DNA from: Heyndrickxia camelliae
Lineage (GTDB): Bacteria; Bacillota; Bacilli; Bacillales; Bacillaceae_C
DNA length: 64,000 nt
Assembly (NCBI RefSeq): GCF_002844575.1
Contig: NZ_PIQO01000020.1
Span: 17,668 to 81,667 of the forward strand
Direction of reading: 5' to 3'
Part shown: positions 54,955-63,971 of the stretch, piece by piece
How positions within the stretch are numbered: position 1 is the first letter of the stretch
How the letters are laid out: each line of letters begins with the position of its first letter
Position numbers and translations under genes: made by a program
The notes under the pieces: model-generated
Told to the model about the DNA's origin: nothing
Database searches by the model: none
Seen by the model: only the letters and a program-made list of their open reading frames with translations

Positions 54955-56392
54955 AGATCATATAATTGAATTGCTTTACCATCTTTATGATAATATTAAA
55001 AACTTCATCATACCAATTACTACATTTGCTATTTCACTATTTAGTGCTAACAGTAAATTCAAGCCATATATAGCAGGTGCCTTTATTCTATTAGGTATCA
55101 TACTAGCTATCCGTTCTTTTTTAACTTGGTATAATAAGACTTATGCAATTAAAGATAAGATGATTGAGTATTCTGATGGGGTGTTTAGAAAGAAGAGGAC
55201 CGATATACCAATACATAATATCCGTTCTATTAATACTACAGATTCTCTATTTAAAAGAATAATCGGCATATCTAATTTAAATATTGAGCTAATAGGTGGA
55301 GATGAGATTTTTTTTGTTATAAGTAACAAAAAAATAAAAAAATTAAAGGAGAATATTTATATTGGCTCAGAATACCAAAAATACAAGTATAATAAGAGCA
55401 AATTTAGCTTTATAGAGTATCTTTTAATTACAACAACTAGTTTTCGTTTATTTTTAACATCTCTTTCTCTTGTTTTGACCGCTTTTTCATTCTTATTAAC
55501 ACATTTTGGTGTTCAACTGGGGTTGGAAACTGAAAAAGAAAAAATTCATGCAGAAAATGATACTAGAGGAATGGTCGAGAAAATACTAACAACAGACTGG
55601 ACCGATGCATCTTTCTATATATCAATAGGTATAGTGTTCGCCATCATGATAGTAGCTTCTTATTTTGTCGCATATATTCTTGTCTATGTTACATATAGAA
55701 ATTTTAATATTCAATATACCGAAAAAGAAATTGAAGTCATGTATGGATTCATTAGCAAAAAACATTTCCATATTCCTCGCTCTAACATACGTTCTATAAG
55801 AATTGTAGAACCATTTTTGTATAGAATTTTTGGATATGCAAGAATTAAAGCAGATAACATTGGATTGAATGATAATGCAAGCGCATCTTTATTTATTATG
55901 CCTATAGTAAAGAAAGACGAAATTGATTCCATAATAAACAAATATACACCAGATTTTAAAAACGAAAAAGTCATGTTTTTTCCGTCAATACGCGTATTAC
56001 CGATATTTATTTTTAAACATGTTATTTGGATAATTGTAACTTTAATTGGACTATCATTTATTTCAAACTATGTTCTGTGGGGATTTCTCCTATTACCTAT
56101 CTGGATGATATCTGGTTACATGAAATGGAAACATAGTGGGCTAAGCTTTACTTCTAAATTCATAACCAGTTCATTTTCATCGGGATTAACTAAAATTACT
56201 CTAATTACAAAAAAGAAATATATAGAATCGACTGGGGTTATACAAACATTCATACAGAAACACAGCCGTACAGCAGACTATGAATATGCATTGTATTCAG
56301 AAAGACTGATAGAAGTATATGATTGTTTATCCATTTCGGTAAATCATAAAAAGGAATTCTTGGAGTATCTTCAAAAACAAGAGAACGAATGA
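54935..56392 (+). CDS. ydbT: YdbT-like protein with three bacterial PH (DUF304) domains
   Basis: 485 residues. Membrane segment pairs near 15-70, 170-250 and 360-405 alternate with bPH2 domains at about 75-145, 270-335 and 405-480. The strand signature recurs as TDIPIHNIRSI and FHIPRSNIRSI. Order and length match B. subtilis YdbT. Start ATG 54935 (or 54941) lies inside ydbS, with AAAGGT upstream, so the pair is translationally coupled. Base composition (very AT-rich) fits the accessory stretch around it. Confidence 0.82.
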   Translation: MSMKKSRDHIIELLYHLYDNIKNFIIPITTFAISLFSANSKFKPYIAGAFILLGIILAIRSFLTWYNKTYAIKDKMIEYSDGVFRKKRTDIPIHNIRSINTTDSLFKRIIGISNLNIELIGGDEIFFVISNKKIKKLKENIYIGSEYQKYKYNKSKFSFIEYLLITTTSFRLFLTSLSLVLTAFSFLLTHFGVQLGLETEKEKIHAENDTRGMVEKILTTDWTDASFYISIGIVFAIMIVASYFVAYILVYVTYRNFNIQYTEKEIEVMYGFISKKHFHIPRSNIRSIRIVEPFLYRIFGYARIKADNIGLNDNASASLFIMPIVKKDEIDSIINKYTPDFKNEKVMFFPSIRVLPIFIFKHVIWIIVTLIGLSFISNYVLWGFLLLPIWMISGYMKWKHSGLSFTSKFITSSFSSGLTKITLITKKKYIESTGVIQTFIQKHSRTADYEYALYSERLIEVYDCLSISVNHKKEFLEYLQKQENE

Positions 56393-56427
56393 ATGGCCAT
56401 TTTGCCTTCTTTAGCACTAACGAAAAG

Positions 56428-56481
56428 AAATAACCTACTCTACACTCTCAATCAAAAAATGTAGGATAGGTTATTTTTTTC
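56428..56481 (+). terminator. Terminator of the ydbST-like operon
   Basis: Arms AATAACCTACTCTACA / TGTAGGATAGGTTATT (about 15 pairs) with a 14-base loop and T7, 36 bases after the stop. Confidence 0.8.
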
Positions 56482-56514
56482 TCAAAATTGGGTCACTAGC
56501 CTTATCTACTAAAA

Positions 56515-56840
56515 GTTCCCCATTCATTGCATGTAACTATATTTATGTCACAATAATATCAGAATGCCCTAATAAACTTGATATAGGATACATATTAATT
56601 ATTTACTTTTATTTACTTTGGGACAGTCTTTGAACAGCGTAAAAGTAGCTATATGTGTGTGGAGATGCTTTTTTAGGGTCAACACTAACTCTCCTCACTG
56701 CTTCCTTTATGATATCAACTAATGCTACATGTGTTAATCCGGTGATAGTATATGAAAAAATATGATGAATTGTAGTAAGTTGTTTGTGTCGATGAAATAT
56801 TGCTTTTTTATTCTTTCATATTTCTTCAACATGCTGGAAT
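56515..56840 (-). pseudogene. Decayed tyrosine recombinase (C-terminal catalytic part)
   Basis: The minus strand holds, in pieces, LVDIIKEAVRRVSVDPKKASPHTYSYFYAV-like sequence (about 56630-56730). The His of the H-x-x-R box survives but Arg is lost. After a frame shift comes ISSLLGHSDIIVT (about 56550-56583) and, across two stops, LHAMNGEL (about 56514-56537). This is the order His-box, LLGHS, catalytic-Tyr region of XerC-like integrases. It has a frameshift and at least three stops, so it is long dead. The flanking 600 bases contain no intact gene. Confidence 0.7.
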
Positions 56841-56898
56841 AGTGAAAACACTTCTTCCTAATTCTCTTTCCCGTTCAGAACGGATAAATGTTTTTGTT

Positions 56899-57092
56899 AC
56901 TTTACATACTTTATACCATAGATCTCCATAGCTTTCCATCCATAATCAACTATTATCTTTGTTAAGAATCTCCATATAGGTTTAAATGAAAAGGCTTCAA
57001 TCATTGCAAGAACTTCTTCAATAGAAAAACCTTTAAGCAATTGATTGAGACTTTTTTCGCTATGTTCTCTGCTATATAGCCTTCTTTATCAC
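56899..57092 (-). other. Open fragment of unknown origin, probably a gene remnant
   Basis: About 64 codons without a start read RRLYSREHSEKSLNQLL...IEAFSFKPIWRFLTK...GIKYVK and stop at about 56899. A neighbouring frame just upstream gives CDKEGYIAENIAKK. The piece looks protein-like but has no start or ribosome site, and I recognise no family. Confidence 0.3.
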
Positions 57093-57334
57093 AACAACTA
57101 AAAAATTATTATCTTAAACAGGGACACAATCTCTGTGATTGAAGTCCTGCAATTCATTTTCAAACTAAAATAAGATTTCACTTATAGTAATACTCACTTA
57201 TTCCTGTTATTGTAATCAAATATACCTTAAATTGTTTGTAATCTTTCCTTTTGTTCATAATATAAAAAACCACCTTCCTTTGGTTTGGTTTCCATTAGAA
57301 AAAGTGGTTTCGGATTTGATTGATGAAAGTTAAA

Positions 57335-57411
57335 GCAAATAATAAAGCAAATTCGTGATGAAAGAATCACTCTACTACAATATGTAAAAGATAAATTTGC
57401 TTTATTATTGC
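57335..57411. repeat. 18-bp inverted repeat with 40-base spacer
   Basis: GCAAATAATAAAGCAAATT (57335-57353) and AATTTGCTTTATTATTGC (57394-57411) are complementary except for one extra A. It lies 40 bases after the yneF stop. It could form a large hairpin at the 3' end of the yneF transcript or be the ends of a tiny element. Confidence 0.45.
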
Positions 57412-57450
57412 CGTCAATCTTTGATGAAGCTTAGAGCCATAAGACTTCTA

Positions 57451-57666
57451 TTATTTCATTTGCTTGTTCATTGCATTCATCATTTGATTGATTTTCTTCT
57501 GGGATGGCTTCATACCCATTTGTGTCATCATCATTTTAAGCATTTGTTCGTTAATAGGTGGATTTTTCTTTAGATAGTTCATCATATATTTACGTGCTAT
57601 GAAAAATCCGATAGCAATTCCAGCAAGAAGTGCTACAACGATTAGTAAATATCCCCACCAAGGCAT
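57451..57666 (-). CDS. yneF: YneF family (UPF0154) membrane protein
   Basis: 71 residues from ATG 57666; the upstream ATG at 57687 overlaps the AAGGAGG ribosome site and is rejected. One membrane segment (about 4-24), then a basic Met/Lys-rich cytosolic tail with [21 protein letters not shown] (about 34-54 region), which defines UPF0154. Function unknown. Same place as in B. subtilis, after sirA. Confidence 0.88.
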   Translation of the reverse strand: MPWWGYLLIVVALLAGIAIGFFIARKYMMNYLKKNPPINEQMLKMMMTQMGMKPSQKKINQMMNAMNKQMK

Positions 57667-57744
57667 AGTTATTATTTCCTCCTTCATGTTGTCACATTTC
57701 AGTGTACTAAATCCTCAACCATTATACAATATTTCAATTCCGTT

Positions 57745-58185
57745 TCAAACGTATTTTCTTTCTTTTATTGGTTTTATCCATCCGAAACGTTCGTTTTCAA
57801 TATCAATTGCAAGTAAACGTCCATCATATTTTCTCAGAGCCTCTAAAAAAATTGATTCAGAATCATAATTTCCCCAGGCTTGTATCAAAAGTCTCTGTTC
57901 CTCTACCTGAAGCTCCACTCCATTTTCAAGTGTATTCCCTTTAACACAATATTTTCTTCCATCCCAAATTAACTCACTCTTTTTAATCAGATTTTGATTA
58001 AGTAAATGATGGATATTTAATACTGGGAGAGGCTTAGTAATATATTTAATTTGTTTCCTTATTATTTCTTTTAAATTCCCATTGACACATAAGTATTGTA
58101 AAAATAGGTCATAGAACATTCTTTCTCTTCCATAATAATATTCCGCTACTTCATTTTCAATTGAATAGACTTGATAGGATCTCAT
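57745..58185 (-). CDS. sirA: Sporulation inhibitor of replication SirA (YneE)
   Basis: 146 residues from ATG 58185 (GGAGTGAG upstream; 12 extra in-frame codons before it lack a site). SirA binds domain I of DnaA and stops new rounds of replication when Spo0A is active. The family start YQVYSIENEVAEYYYGRE, the mid-segment QIKYITKPLPVLNIH and the end FLEALRKYDGRLLAIDIENERFGWIKPIKER-like tail (key residues LAID..RFGW..P.KER) all match. Together with ynzD it confirms a spore former. Confidence 0.88.
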   Translation of the reverse strand: MRSYQVYSIENEVAEYYYGRERMFYDLFLQYLCVNGNLKEIIRKQIKYITKPLPVLNIHHLLNQNLIKKSELIWDGRKYCVKGNTLENGVELQVEEQRLLIQAWGNYDSESIFLEALRKYDGRLLAIDIENERFGWIKPIKERKYV

Positions 58186-58287
58186 GAAAAATCTCACTCC
58201 CGAGTTTTTCTTTCCTATCATTATATAAAATGGAAAATATTTTTGTTGTCATAAGTTGTTTAAAAATTTTGTTTATTTTGTCGAAAT

Positions 58288-58313
58288 AGGAAGAATATCG
58301 AATGATTCTTCCT
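58288..58313 (-). terminator. Weak terminator after the polysaccharide deacetylase
   Basis: Perfect 9-bp stem AGGAAGAAT/ATTCTTCCT with an 8-base loop on the minus strand, but only a short T-rich tail. Confidence 0.45.
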
Positions 58314-58348
58314 AATGTTATAAATAACTTTATGTCCTATTAAGTTCA

Positions 58349-59104
58349 TCATTTTATAATATAAGGATAAAAAGGAACTCCGTCATATTCTGTTTTCATT
58401 AAAAGTTCAGATACAGTCACCATCTCAAAACCCGCTTTCTTTAGTTGGGGTAAGATTTTTTCTAACGCCTTTACCGTTTGGCTGCGGTCTCCGCCCCCAT
58501 CATGCATTAATATAATGTCGCCAGGCATCGTGTCTGATAGTATATTTTTCGCTATTTTTGCTGCCCCAGGCTCCTTCCAATCCTTTGAATCCTGGTTCCA
58601 AGTCCATATAATCACGCGGTAGCCTGCCTCTCTGGCAGTTTCAATAATTCGTTTATTATAATACCCTCCAATCGGACGAAAAAAAGCTGGACTTATTCCC
58701 GTTGTTTCTTTTATTATTTTTTCAGTCTTTTCCATCTCTTGTTTTAAATGCTTACTGGAAGAAGTAAATATAAAATTATGGCTATATGTATGGTTTGCAA
58801 TTTCATGTCCTTCTTTTACTTCATCTCGTACAATCTCTGGATATTCCCCTACATGTTCACCTATTACAAAAAAAGTAGCTTTCGCATTATACTTTTTTAA
58901 AAGCTTCAAGATTTGTGGTGTGTATAATGGATCTGGTCCATCATCAAAGGTTAAGGCCACCATTTTTTTGGATGTCCTAGCATTCCATATAGCATCACCT
59001 GTCCTCTCAAAATCAAATCTTAACGTAGATTTTGAAGATACTTGCTCTTTATTAAAAAGTGTCATGACAAAAAATATTATTAAGAATATCGATATTTTTT
59101 TCAT
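58349..59104 (-). CDS. Exported polysaccharide deacetylase (NodB domain)
   Basis: 251 residues from ATG 59104. The N-terminal hydrophobic segment (about 3-20) is a signal peptide or anchor; the NodB domain spans about 48-240. Motif 1 TFDDGPD (Asp-Asp), motif 2 HTYSH (the H-x-x-x-H metal pair), motif 4 DSKDW and motif 5 LMHDGGG are intact; motif 3 reads RPIGG instead of the common RPPGG/RPPYG. It should remove acetyl groups from peptidoglycan or a similar N-acetylated sugar polymer. It sits between tkt and sirA, adjacent in B. subtilis, so it is an insertion into that order. Confidence 0.85.
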   Translation of the reverse strand: MKKISIFLIIFFVMTLFNKEQVSSKSTLRFDFERTGDAIWNARTSKKMVALTFDDGPDPLYTPQILKLLKKYNAKATFFVIGEHVGEYPEIVRDEVKEGHEIANHTYSHNFIFTSSSKHLKQEMEKTEKIIKETTGISPAFFRPIGGYYNKRIIETAREAGYRVIIWTWNQDSKDWKEPGAAKIAKNILSDTMPGDIILMHDGGGDRSQTVKALEKILPQLKKAGFEMVTVSELLMKTEYDGVPFYPYIIK

Positions 59105-59206
59105 AAAAGCAATCCTCTCTTGTAGGCAAAGAGTCATTTACTTTAGAATCCGTTACTTCTTGATTTTTTATGTTTAATAATTAATGGAAAATAGATTATT
59201 ATAACA

Positions 59207-59235
59207 AAAAAAGCACGCATTGAATGCGTGCTTTT
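59207..59235 (-). terminator. Terminator of tkt
   Basis: Stem AAGCACGCAT/ATGCGTGCTT (59211-59220 with 59224-59233) with T7 on the minus strand, 10 bases beyond the stop at 59246. Confidence 0.9.
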
Positions 59236-59245
59236 ATCAATTTAT

Positions 59246-61252
59246 TTATTTTTGAAGTAAGGATTTTACACGTTCTACAACATTTTTTACAGTAAATCCG
59301 TATTCCTCCATAATCTTTGCGCCAGGAGCAGAAGCACCAAATCCTTCTATTGCAAGAATTTCTCCTTCATCTCCTACATAGCGATCCCAACCAAATGGTG
59401 AAGCCATTTCTATCGCTAATCGTTTCTTAACAGATTTCGGAAGGACAGATTCTTTATATTCGTTACTTTGCTGTTCAAAACGATCCCAGGATGGCATGCT
59501 AATAACAGAAGCATCAACCCCTGATTGAAGTAGTTCTGATTGTGCTTCTACAGCAAGATGCACCTCAGAACCAGATGCAAGCAGGAGTACATCTGGCGTT
59601 GCTTTTTCAGATGGCGAAACAATATATGCTCCTTTTTCAACACCTGTTTGTGCATTTTCGCCGGTTAATTTAAGTGTTGGCAACCCTTGTCTTGTTAAGA
59701 CTAAAGCAGTTGGTTTGTCTTTAGAAGTTATTGCAATTTTCCAAGCAGCAGCCACTTCATTACCATCTGCTGGACGAATGACAGAAATATTTGGCATCGC
59801 TCTTAAAGCTGCCAATTGTTCGATTGGTTCATGTGTCGGTCCATCTTCACCAACAGCAATACTATCATGAGTGAATACATAAGTTACTGGCAGTTTCATT
59901 AAGGCAGCTAGTCGGATTGCAGGACGTAAATAATCCGAGAATACAAAGAATGTTCCTCCATAAACTTGCAATCCTCCATGAAGAGCTATCCCATTCATTG
60001 CTGCTCCCATTGCGAATTCACGAACACCAAACCAGATGTTTCGCCCTTCATATGATTCAGGTGTGAAATCTTTTTCGCCTTTTATCATTGTATTATTGGA
60101 ACCAGCAAGGTCAGCAGAACCCCCAATAAATGTTGGTACATTTTTCGCTATTGCATTTAGAACTTCGCCACTTGATGCACGGCTTGCAAGGCTTTTTCCC
60201 TCTTCATATACTGGAATATCCTTATCCCAATCGTGAGGAAGCTCACCTTTCAAGGATTGTTCTAATTGAGAAGCTAGTTCAGGATATTCATTTTTATATT
60301 GCTCAAATAATTGATTCCATTCTTCCTCTTTTTGAGCACCTGCTTTAACAATGGATTCATTAAATCTATCGTAAACTTCCGAAGGAACATGGAAATCTTC
60401 CTCAAATGTCCATTTATAAAATTCCTTTGTTAATTTCAATTCATCAGCACCTAGCGGAGAGCCATGAACAGCAGATTTTCCTGATTTATTTGGAGAGCCG
60501 TATCCGATAACCGTCTTGACTTCAATCAGTGTAGGACGAGTAACGTCAGACTTTGCTTCCTCTAACGCCTTAGCAATGGCTTCAAAATCATTGCCGTCCT
60601 CGACACGAATATATTGCCATCCATATGATTTAAAACGTCCTTCAACACTCTCTGAAAAAGATTTATCTAAATCACCATCTAAGGAAATATCATTGGAATC
60701 ATATAAAACTACCAAACGACCTAACTTCAAATGTGCAGCTAATGAAGCAGCTTCACTTGAAATTCCTTCCATTAGGTCACCATCACCACATAATGCATAT
60801 GTATAATGATTAATTAAATCAAAATTATCCTTATTATAAACACCAGCAACATGACGCTCCGCCATCGCCATACCTACAGCCATTGCTATACCTTGTCCTA
60901 ATGGACCAGTAGTGGCTTCTACACCTGGAGTATGTCCATATTCAGGATGACCTGGAGTTTTACTACCCCATTGACGGAATTTCTTTAATTCATCCATGCT
61001 CAAATCATATCCGGATAGATGAAGTAAACTATACAATAGCATCGAACCATGACCAGCTGAAAGAACAAAACGATCACGATTGAACCATTTTGGATTTTTA
61101 GGGTTATGATTCATAAAACGTGTCCATAAAGTGTAGGCCATTGGAGCAGCCCCCATAGGTAATCCTGGGTGTCCTGAATTGGCCTTTTCGATTGCATCAA
61201 TGGATAGTGTACGAATCGTTGTAACGGCTAAATTATCTGTATTATCAAACAA
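59246..61252 (-). CDS. tkt: Transketolase
   Basis: 668 residues, full length. Thiamine-diphosphate enzyme moving two-carbon units in the pentose phosphate pathway. N-terminal sugar-binding [15 protein letters not shown] (about 26-40), the cofactor motif [21 protein letters not shown] (about 154-174 region), [13 protein letters not shown] (about 471-483) of the pyrimidine domain and the C-terminal transketolase domain are all present. Own promoter at 61292-61320; GGAAAGG before the ATG. Confidence 0.96.
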   Translation of the reverse strand: MFDNTDNLAVTTIRTLSIDAIEKANSGHPGLPMGAAPMAYTLWTRFMNHNPKNPKWFNRDRFVLSAGHGSMLLYSLLHLSGYDLSMDELKKFRQWGSKTPGHPEYGHTPGVEATTGPLGQGIAMAVGMAMAERHVAGVYNKDNFDLINHYTYALCGDGDLMEGISSEAASLAAHLKLGRLVVLYDSNDISLDGDLDKSFSESVEGRFKSYGWQYIRVEDGNDFEAIAKALEEAKSDVTRPTLIEVKTVIGYGSPNKSGKSAVHGSPLGADELKLTKEFYKWTFEEDFHVPSEVYDRFNESIVKAGAQKEEEWNQLFEQYKNEYPELASQLEQSLKGELPHDWDKDIPVYEEGKSLASRASSGEVLNAIAKNVPTFIGGSADLAGSNNTMIKGEKDFTPESYEGRNIWFGVREFAMGAAMNGIALHGGLQVYGGTFFVFSDYLRPAIRLAALMKLPVTYVFTHDSIAVGEDGPTHEPIEQLAALRAMPNISVIRPADGNEVAAAWKIAITSKDKPTALVLTRQGLPTLKLTGENAQTGVEKGAYIVSPSEKATPDVLLLASGSEVHLAVEAQSELLQSGVDASVISMPSWDRFEQQSNEYKESVLPKSVKKRLAIEMASPFGWDRYVGDEGEILAIEGFGASAPGAKIMEEYGFTVKNVVERVKSLLQK

Positions 61253-61291
61253 TGTTCATGCATCCTTTCCAAAAAAACATTTTATTTTAGT

Positions 61292-61320
61292 ATTATCTTA
61301 TATTTAACACATTAACTCAA
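61292..61320 (-). promoter_or_regulatory. tkt promoter
   Basis: Minus-strand TTGAGT (61315-61320), 17 bp, GATAAT (61292-61297), 39 bases before the start codon. Confidence 0.55.
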
Positions 61321-61405
61321 TAAATTCCCTTTTTTATTTACCAAAAATTATTTACCGTATCCCATATGCTACTACGAATTTAAAGAAAAATAAGTATGAC
61401 CTATC

Positions 61406-61636
61406 TTAATGTAGCTTTTTATTTTGAAGGTTACGCAATTTTTGCGGAGTCACTTCATCCCCATTTGGATCAAATACTCTTACCTTTTCTATGGTATTTT
61501 TCATAGATGAACGAAAAGACTCCAAATATTCTCTTCTTAGTCTCGATTGTTCTTTTGCTTCTTCCTTGCTCAAACCTTGTTCCTTTGACTTTTTTGCTAG
61601 TTGATTTATTCTTGCTATTTTGTCTTTAGAAAGCAT
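61406..61636 (-). CDS. ynzC: DUF896 protein YnzC
   Basis: 76 residues, two-helix DUF896 protein starting MLSKDKIARINQLAKKSK, with the conserved LSKEEAKEQSRLRREYL (about 22-38) and DPNGDEVTPQKLRNLQNKK tail residues. B. subtilis YnzC lies in the SOS-controlled yneA-yneB-ynzC operon, as here. Function unknown. The gap to yneB (108 bases) contains a terminator-like hairpin, so it may be only partly co-transcribed. Confidence 0.88.
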   Translation of the reverse strand: MLSKDKIARINQLAKKSKEQGLSKEEAKEQSRLRREYLESFRSSMKNTIEKVRVFDPNGDEVTPQKLRNLQNKKLH

Positions 61637-61697
61637 ATAGTTACTCCTTTACAGAGGGATAAAATTATCTATCCTACTTTAATCAAAGTAATGTTAC

Positions 61698-61731
61698 TAA
61701 AAAAAAAGCCCTTTATCAAGAAAAGGAGCTT
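61698..61731 (-). terminator. Terminator between yneB and ynzC
   Basis: Stem AAGCtCCTTT / AAAGG-GCTT with a small bulge, followed by T9 on the minus strand, a few bases after the yneB stop. Read-through to ynzC is possible. Confidence 0.6.
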
Positions 61732-61743
61732 TAATAGTGAAAG

Positions 61744-62385
<642 letters not shown>

Positions 62386-62394
62386 CTATATAAC

Positions 62395-62718
62395 CTACCT
62401 TATATCTGATGCCAAATGGTGCATATTATCCTTTTTGTCTTTGATTTTAACCGGAATAATAATAGTTTGACCCTGCTCAATGTCTGTAGATTTTAAATTA
62501 TTTTCCTTTTGCACCCATTTTATAAATTCAGTGTGTGTCATGCCATTCTCCATTTTATATGTATCGGCAATAGACCACAATGATTGTCCTTCTGAAACAA
62601 TGACATGTTCATAAGACGTTGAATGGTCATCCATGTGAAATATGAAAGTGATTCCTAGAATAAAAGAAAGTATCACTAGAATAATAGCATAAGAGTAATT
62701 TTTCCATAACATTAACAT
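62395..62718 (-). CDS. yneA: SOS cell-division suppressor YneA
   Basis: 107 residues. The ATG at 62718 is preferred to the one at 62724, because GAGGG then has a 6-base spacing. One membrane segment (about 9-27), then an extracellular LysM domain (about 38-92; VSEGQSLWSIADTY..., ending GQTIIIPV). YneA delays division during DNA damage and is cleared by proteolysis of its C-terminus. Divergent from lexA, with LexA boxes between. Confidence 0.88.
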   Translation of the reverse strand: MLMLWKNYSYAIILVILSFILGITFIFHMDDHSTSYEHVIVSEGQSLWSIADTYKMENGMTHTEFIKWVQKENNLKSTDIEQGQTIIIPVKIKDKKDNMHHLASDIR

Positions 62719-62732
62719 ATCCATCCCTCTTT

Positions 62733-62746
62733 CGAATATATGTTCG
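62733..62746 (-). promoter_or_regulatory. LexA (SOS) box 1, near the yneA start
   Basis: CGAATATATGTTCG matches the Bacillus consensus CGAACNNNNGTTCG at all but one defined position. It lies in the yneA leader, 15 bases before its start codon. Confidence 0.8.
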
Positions 62747-62759
62747 CTTTGATGATTTA

Positions 62760-62789
62760 ATTATATTAAGAACACCTGTTTGGTGTCAA
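62760..62789 (-). promoter_or_regulatory. yneA promoter with LexA box 2 in the spacer
   Basis: Minus-strand TTGACA (62784-62789), 18 bp, TATAAT (62760-62765), both perfect hexamers. AGAACACCTGTTTG (62769-62782) in the spacer matches the SOS box with two deviations. Confidence 0.75.
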
Positions 62790-62798
62790 TACTTTTTT

Positions 62799-62838
62799 CG
62801 AACTTATGTTTGTATAACTGGAAATCTAATGCTATAAT
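62799..62838 (+). promoter_or_regulatory. lexA promoter with LexA box 3
   Basis: TTGTAT (62810-62815), 17 bp, TATAAT (62833-62838). CGAACTTATGTTTG (62799-62812), one deviation from the SOS box, overlaps the -35, giving self-repression of lexA. Confidence 0.75.
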
Positions 62839-62882
62839 GGAATCAATAATAAGTCGAAATATCGATTATCGAGGTGTTAAAT

Positions 62883-63506
62883 ATGACAAAACTTTCAAAA
62901 AGGCAGCAAGATATCTTGGATTTTATTAAACAAGAAGTCAAATTAAAAGGCTATCCACCTTCTGTAAGGGAGATTGGAGAAGCAGTCGGACTAGCTTCCA
63001 GTTCAACTGTACACGGGCATCTTTCCAGACTTGAAAGTAAAGGATTGATTCGCAGAGATCCAACAAAACCAAGAGCAATTGAAGTGCTTGATCTGATGGA
63101 CGATTCAATCCCACAACAGGCAATTGTAAATGTTCCTTTGGTTGGAAAGGTTACTGCAGGCTTACCAATTACAGCTATTGAAAATGTGGAGGAGTATTTC
63201 CCTTTACCTGAATATTTAGCACCTGGCGAAGAAAATGTTTTTATGTTGGAAATCGTAGGAGAAAGTATGATAGAAGCAGGTATTTTGGACGGAGATTATG
63301 TCGTAGTTCGGCAACAGCAAACAGCAAATAATGGAGATATTGTCGTTGCCATGACCGAAGAAAATGAAGCAACCGTTAAGAGATTTTTTAAAGAAAAAGA
63401 TTATATTCGTCTACAACCAGAAAATTCTACAATGGAACCAATAATTTTATCTAACGTAACTATTTTAGGAAAAGTAATTGGACTTTATCGACAAGTAGTT
63501 CATTGA
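62883..63506 (+). CDS. lexA: SOS repressor LexA
   Basis: 207 residues from ATG 62883 (GAGGTG 6 bases upstream). Winged helix-turn-helix domain (about 1-68; [23 protein letters not shown]) and S24 peptidase domain. The self-cleavage bond Ala-Gly lies in KVTAGLP (about 94). Catalytic Ser is in GESMIEAG (about 130) and Lys in ATVKRF (about 168). It represses yneAB and itself until RecA-DNA filaments trigger cleavage. Confidence 0.95.
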   Translation: MTKLSKRQQDILDFIKQEVKLKGYPPSVREIGEAVGLASSSTVHGHLSRLESKGLIRRDPTKPRAIEVLDLMDDSIPQQAIVNVPLVGKVTAGLPITAIENVEEYFPLPEYLAPGEENVFMLEIVGESMIEAGILDGDYVVVRQQQTANNGDIVVAMTEENEATVKRFFKEKDYIRLQPENSTMEPIILSNVTILGKVIGLYRQVVH

Positions 63507-63511
63507 AAAAA

Positions 63512-63552
63512 TAACCCAAAAGGCCGGATGTTAACTCCTTCCTTTTGGGTTA
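63512..63552. terminator. Bidirectional terminator between lexA and the holin-like gene
   Basis: Perfect arms TAACCCAAAAGG/CCTTTTGGGTTA (63512-63523 with 63541-63552) with a 17-base loop and an A run upstream, between convergent stops at 63506 and 63575. Confidence 0.8.
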
Positions 63553-63574
63553 GATTATATATTTTAGTAGATTC

Positions 63575-63814
63575 TTATTTATCGCTTTTAGTCATATTTT
63601 TTGTTCCGCTATATAATCCACTCGCAGACAGCCCTAGCATTAGACCAACAATTATTCCTTGTTTTATATTGCTTCCCAAATAAAATATACCAAATAAAAG
63701 TCCGAGTATAACAGCTATGAATGGTGAATATTTTTTTGGAACTCCAGCCCTTTTAAATAACTCCACCACTCCAAGGATTAACGGAATAATGGCAACATCA
63801 TATACCTCAAGCAT
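63575..63814 (-). CDS. Holin-like small membrane protein
   Basis: 79 residues from ATG 63814 (GGGAGGTGG just upstream). A short polar start LEVYDVA and two or three hydrophobic segments (about 8-24, 30-47, 53-70). The motif PLILGVVELFKRAGVPKKYSPFIAV and the end GLSASGLYSGTKN (key residues LSASGLYSG) are those of phage A118-type holins and their chromosomal relatives. No endolysin or other phage gene is adjacent. It is either a domesticated holin or a remnant of a prophage outside the window. Confidence 0.65.
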   Translation of the reverse strand: MLEVYDVAIIPLILGVVELFKRAGVPKKYSPFIAVILGLLFGIFYLGSNIKQGIIVGLMLGLSASGLYSGTKNMTKSDK

Positions 63815-63971
63815 CTTTACCACCTCCCATTTCTCATGATATATCTTATGCTCGTCCCCTTAACCTTCATGAATGTCTTTTTTCTTAGAATTATGTTTTA
63901 TCTCCAAAAATGATTGGACCTTTTCTATAGGTCATTCCCTACAAATGAATAAGCCAGCTTTTTATCCAAAG

